Source: Lachnospiraceae bacterium
GTDB lineage: Bacteria > Bacillota > Clostridia > Lachnospirales > Lachnospiraceae
DNA: 7,089 nt
NCBI GenBank assembly: GCA_017461685.1
Contig: JAFTXF010000128.1
Location: 1-7,089, forward strand
Direction: 5' to 3'
This document shows positions 6,472-7,089 of this stretch, one piece after another (position 1 is the stretch's first letter; each line of letters starts with the position of its first letter). A program made the translations under genes and the position numbers. Below the pieces are notes generated by a model. The model did not search any database. It was not told the origin of the DNA and worked only from the letters and a program-made list of their open reading frames with translations.

Positions 6472-6903
6472 CTATAATCTCAGTCCGATGCCGTTTAAGT
6501 ATTCCATAACCTCTTCCACGTCATCGTCACTGTTAATCGCTGCCCATCTGTCTTTATCCCAGATTTCCACGTTACGTCCGCAGCCCACTAATACAACATC
6601 CTTTTCCAGACCTGCGTACTCCCGAAGTCCTGTCGGGATTAAGAAACGGCCCTGCTTGTCCACTTCTACACTGGCTGCACCGGATAAGAAGAAACGAAGT
6701 GCTTTTCTCGATTCTCTGTTCGTAATAGACAGGGTATTTAACTTCTCCTCGAAATGGCTCCATTCGGTTTTGTCGTACACGAACAGACAGCCATCTACCC
6801 CCTTCGTCACCATGAATTCCTCACCCAGAGCTTCACGCAGTTTTGAAGGAAGTATCAGTCTGCCTTTAGAGTCTACAGTATGATTATATTCGCCTGTATA
6901 CAT
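6472..6903 (-). CDS. mraZ: Transcriptional regulator MraZ
   Basis: MraZ is a ring-forming DNA-binding protein with two AbrB/SpoVT-like halves; in studied bacteria it binds repeated boxes ahead of its own gene and regulates the dcw cluster. Here 143 residues hold the two expected copies of the core motif, DSKGRLILP (11-19) and DKQGRFLIP (82-90), each followed by a conserved-looking LRE segment. The length is normal for the family. The ATG at 6901-6903 is preceded by GGACGGTGA (imperfect match to the ribosome binding consensus) about five bases upstream. It is the first gene of the visible operon, and five similar boxes lie 58-105 bp upstream, where its operator is expected. Identity is secure; whether it represses or activates here is not shown by the sequence. 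Confidence 0.98.
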   Translation of the reverse strand: MYTGEYNHTVDSKGRLILPSKLREALGEEFMVTKGVDGCLFVYDKTEWSHFEEKLNTLSITNRESRKALRFFLSGAASVEVDKQGRFLIPTGLREYAGLEKDVVLVGCGRNVEIWDKDRWAAINSDDDVEEVMEYLNGIGLRL

Positions 6904-6960
6904 CTAAATCACCGTCCTGCCTAATCAGAAGAATCATGGTATAAAAGGTGGAAATTTGCA

Positions 6961-7008
6961 CCATTTTCATCCCTTTTCTACCACTTCTCCCCACTTACAA
7001 TACACTTT
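6961..7008 (-). promoter_or_regulatory. mraZ: Probable MraZ operator: five boxes at 10-11 bp spacing
   Basis: On the plus strand five related boxes begin at 6961 (CCATTT), 6971 (CCCTTT), 6981 (CCACTT), 6991 (CCACTT) and about 7002 (ACACTT). Read on the minus strand, the direction of mraZ, the boxes are variants of AAGTGG, resembling the G-rich direct repeats bound by MraZ in other bacteria. The spacing is one helical turn, so all five would face the same side of the DNA, which suits a ring-shaped protein binding several boxes. An inverted half-site, AAAAGGTG, lies at 6943-6950. Assignment to MraZ is inferred from position and pattern. Confidence 0.65.
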
Positions 7009-7032
7009 ACACGATTTTTTCTGAAATAGCAA
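7004..7032 (-). promoter_or_regulatory. Weak candidate promoter for the mraZ operon
   Basis: On the minus strand TTGCTA (7027-7032) and TAAAGT (7004-7009) are separated by 17 bases. Each hexamer matches the housekeeping consensus at four of six positions, so the call is tentative. A T-rich tract lies just upstream. The -10 element would overlap the outermost operator box and the others would cover the start site and early transcribed region, a layout that suits autorepression. Confidence 0.3.
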
Positions 7033-7066
7033 GAGGGTACGGGTAATTTTACAAAAAAATTTCAAC

Positions 7067-7089
7067 AAAAAAAGAGGCCTCCACATCGA
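7067..7089 (-). terminator. Possible 3' half of an intrinsic terminator of an upstream gene
   Basis: Reading toward mraZ, GGAGGCCTC (7074-7082) is followed directly by seven T (7067-7073), the usual end of a Rho-independent terminator. The matching left arm would lie beyond the window, so the stem cannot be confirmed. GAGGCCTC is also self-complementary, which could be the only reason it stands out. Confidence 0.35.

Noticed and set aside
6488..6883. 131-codon plus-strand frame opposite mraZ
   Set aside because: It is antisense to a clear mraZ and rich in Ser/Thr/Pro, as expected from reverse reading; there is no domain evidence.

Overview
The window looks like the 5' half of a division and cell wall (dcw) gene cluster from a low-to-moderate GC, Gram-positive anaerobe, most likely a Clostridia member close to Lachnospiraceae. 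The reasons are the gene order (mraZ, rsmH, an FtsL/DivIC-type protein, two tandem class B penicillin-binding proteins, mraY), the strong AGGAGG-type ribosome binding sites, and the protein sequences. No database search was possible, so the taxon is an inference. All genes lie on the minus strand and are transcribed from right to left.

Right edge (6904-7089): no gene. It holds what may be the tail of a terminator from an upstream gene, a T-rich tract, a weak promoter candidate and a run of five similar boxes spaced 10-11 bp, which look like the MraZ operator. Then come mraZ (6472-6903), rsmH (5527-6459), an ftsL-like gene (5010-5513) and the first class B PBP (2896-4989). The gaps are 12-20 bp, and several Shine-Dalgarno sequences touch or overlap the preceding stop codon, which indicates one operon. 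After a 60-bp gap comes a second, shorter class B PBP (1117-2835), whose third active-site motif reads KTA instead of KTG. A 313-bp non-coding stretch follows (804-1116). It contains two nearly identical 86-bp direct repeats and several perfect hairpins. The window ends inside mraY (803 to the left edge, about 267 codons).

Working together: MraZ is the cluster's likely autoregulator; RsmH methylates 16S rRNA; the FtsL-like protein is a bitopic divisome scaffold; the PBPs cross-link septal (and possibly spore) peptidoglycan; MraY makes lipid I, the first membrane-bound precursor feeding them. The genes form a conventional cluster, and I see no new defence or mobile system. The parts worth a second look are the repeat-and-hairpin insertion between the second PBP and mraY, the KTA motif, the operator array and an altered DGxDG-region motif in MraY.

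Three initiation codons were moved downstream from the longest-ORF positions, because those longest ORFs begin at TTG codons. In two cases the region upstream of the chosen ATG contains a clear ribosome binding site.
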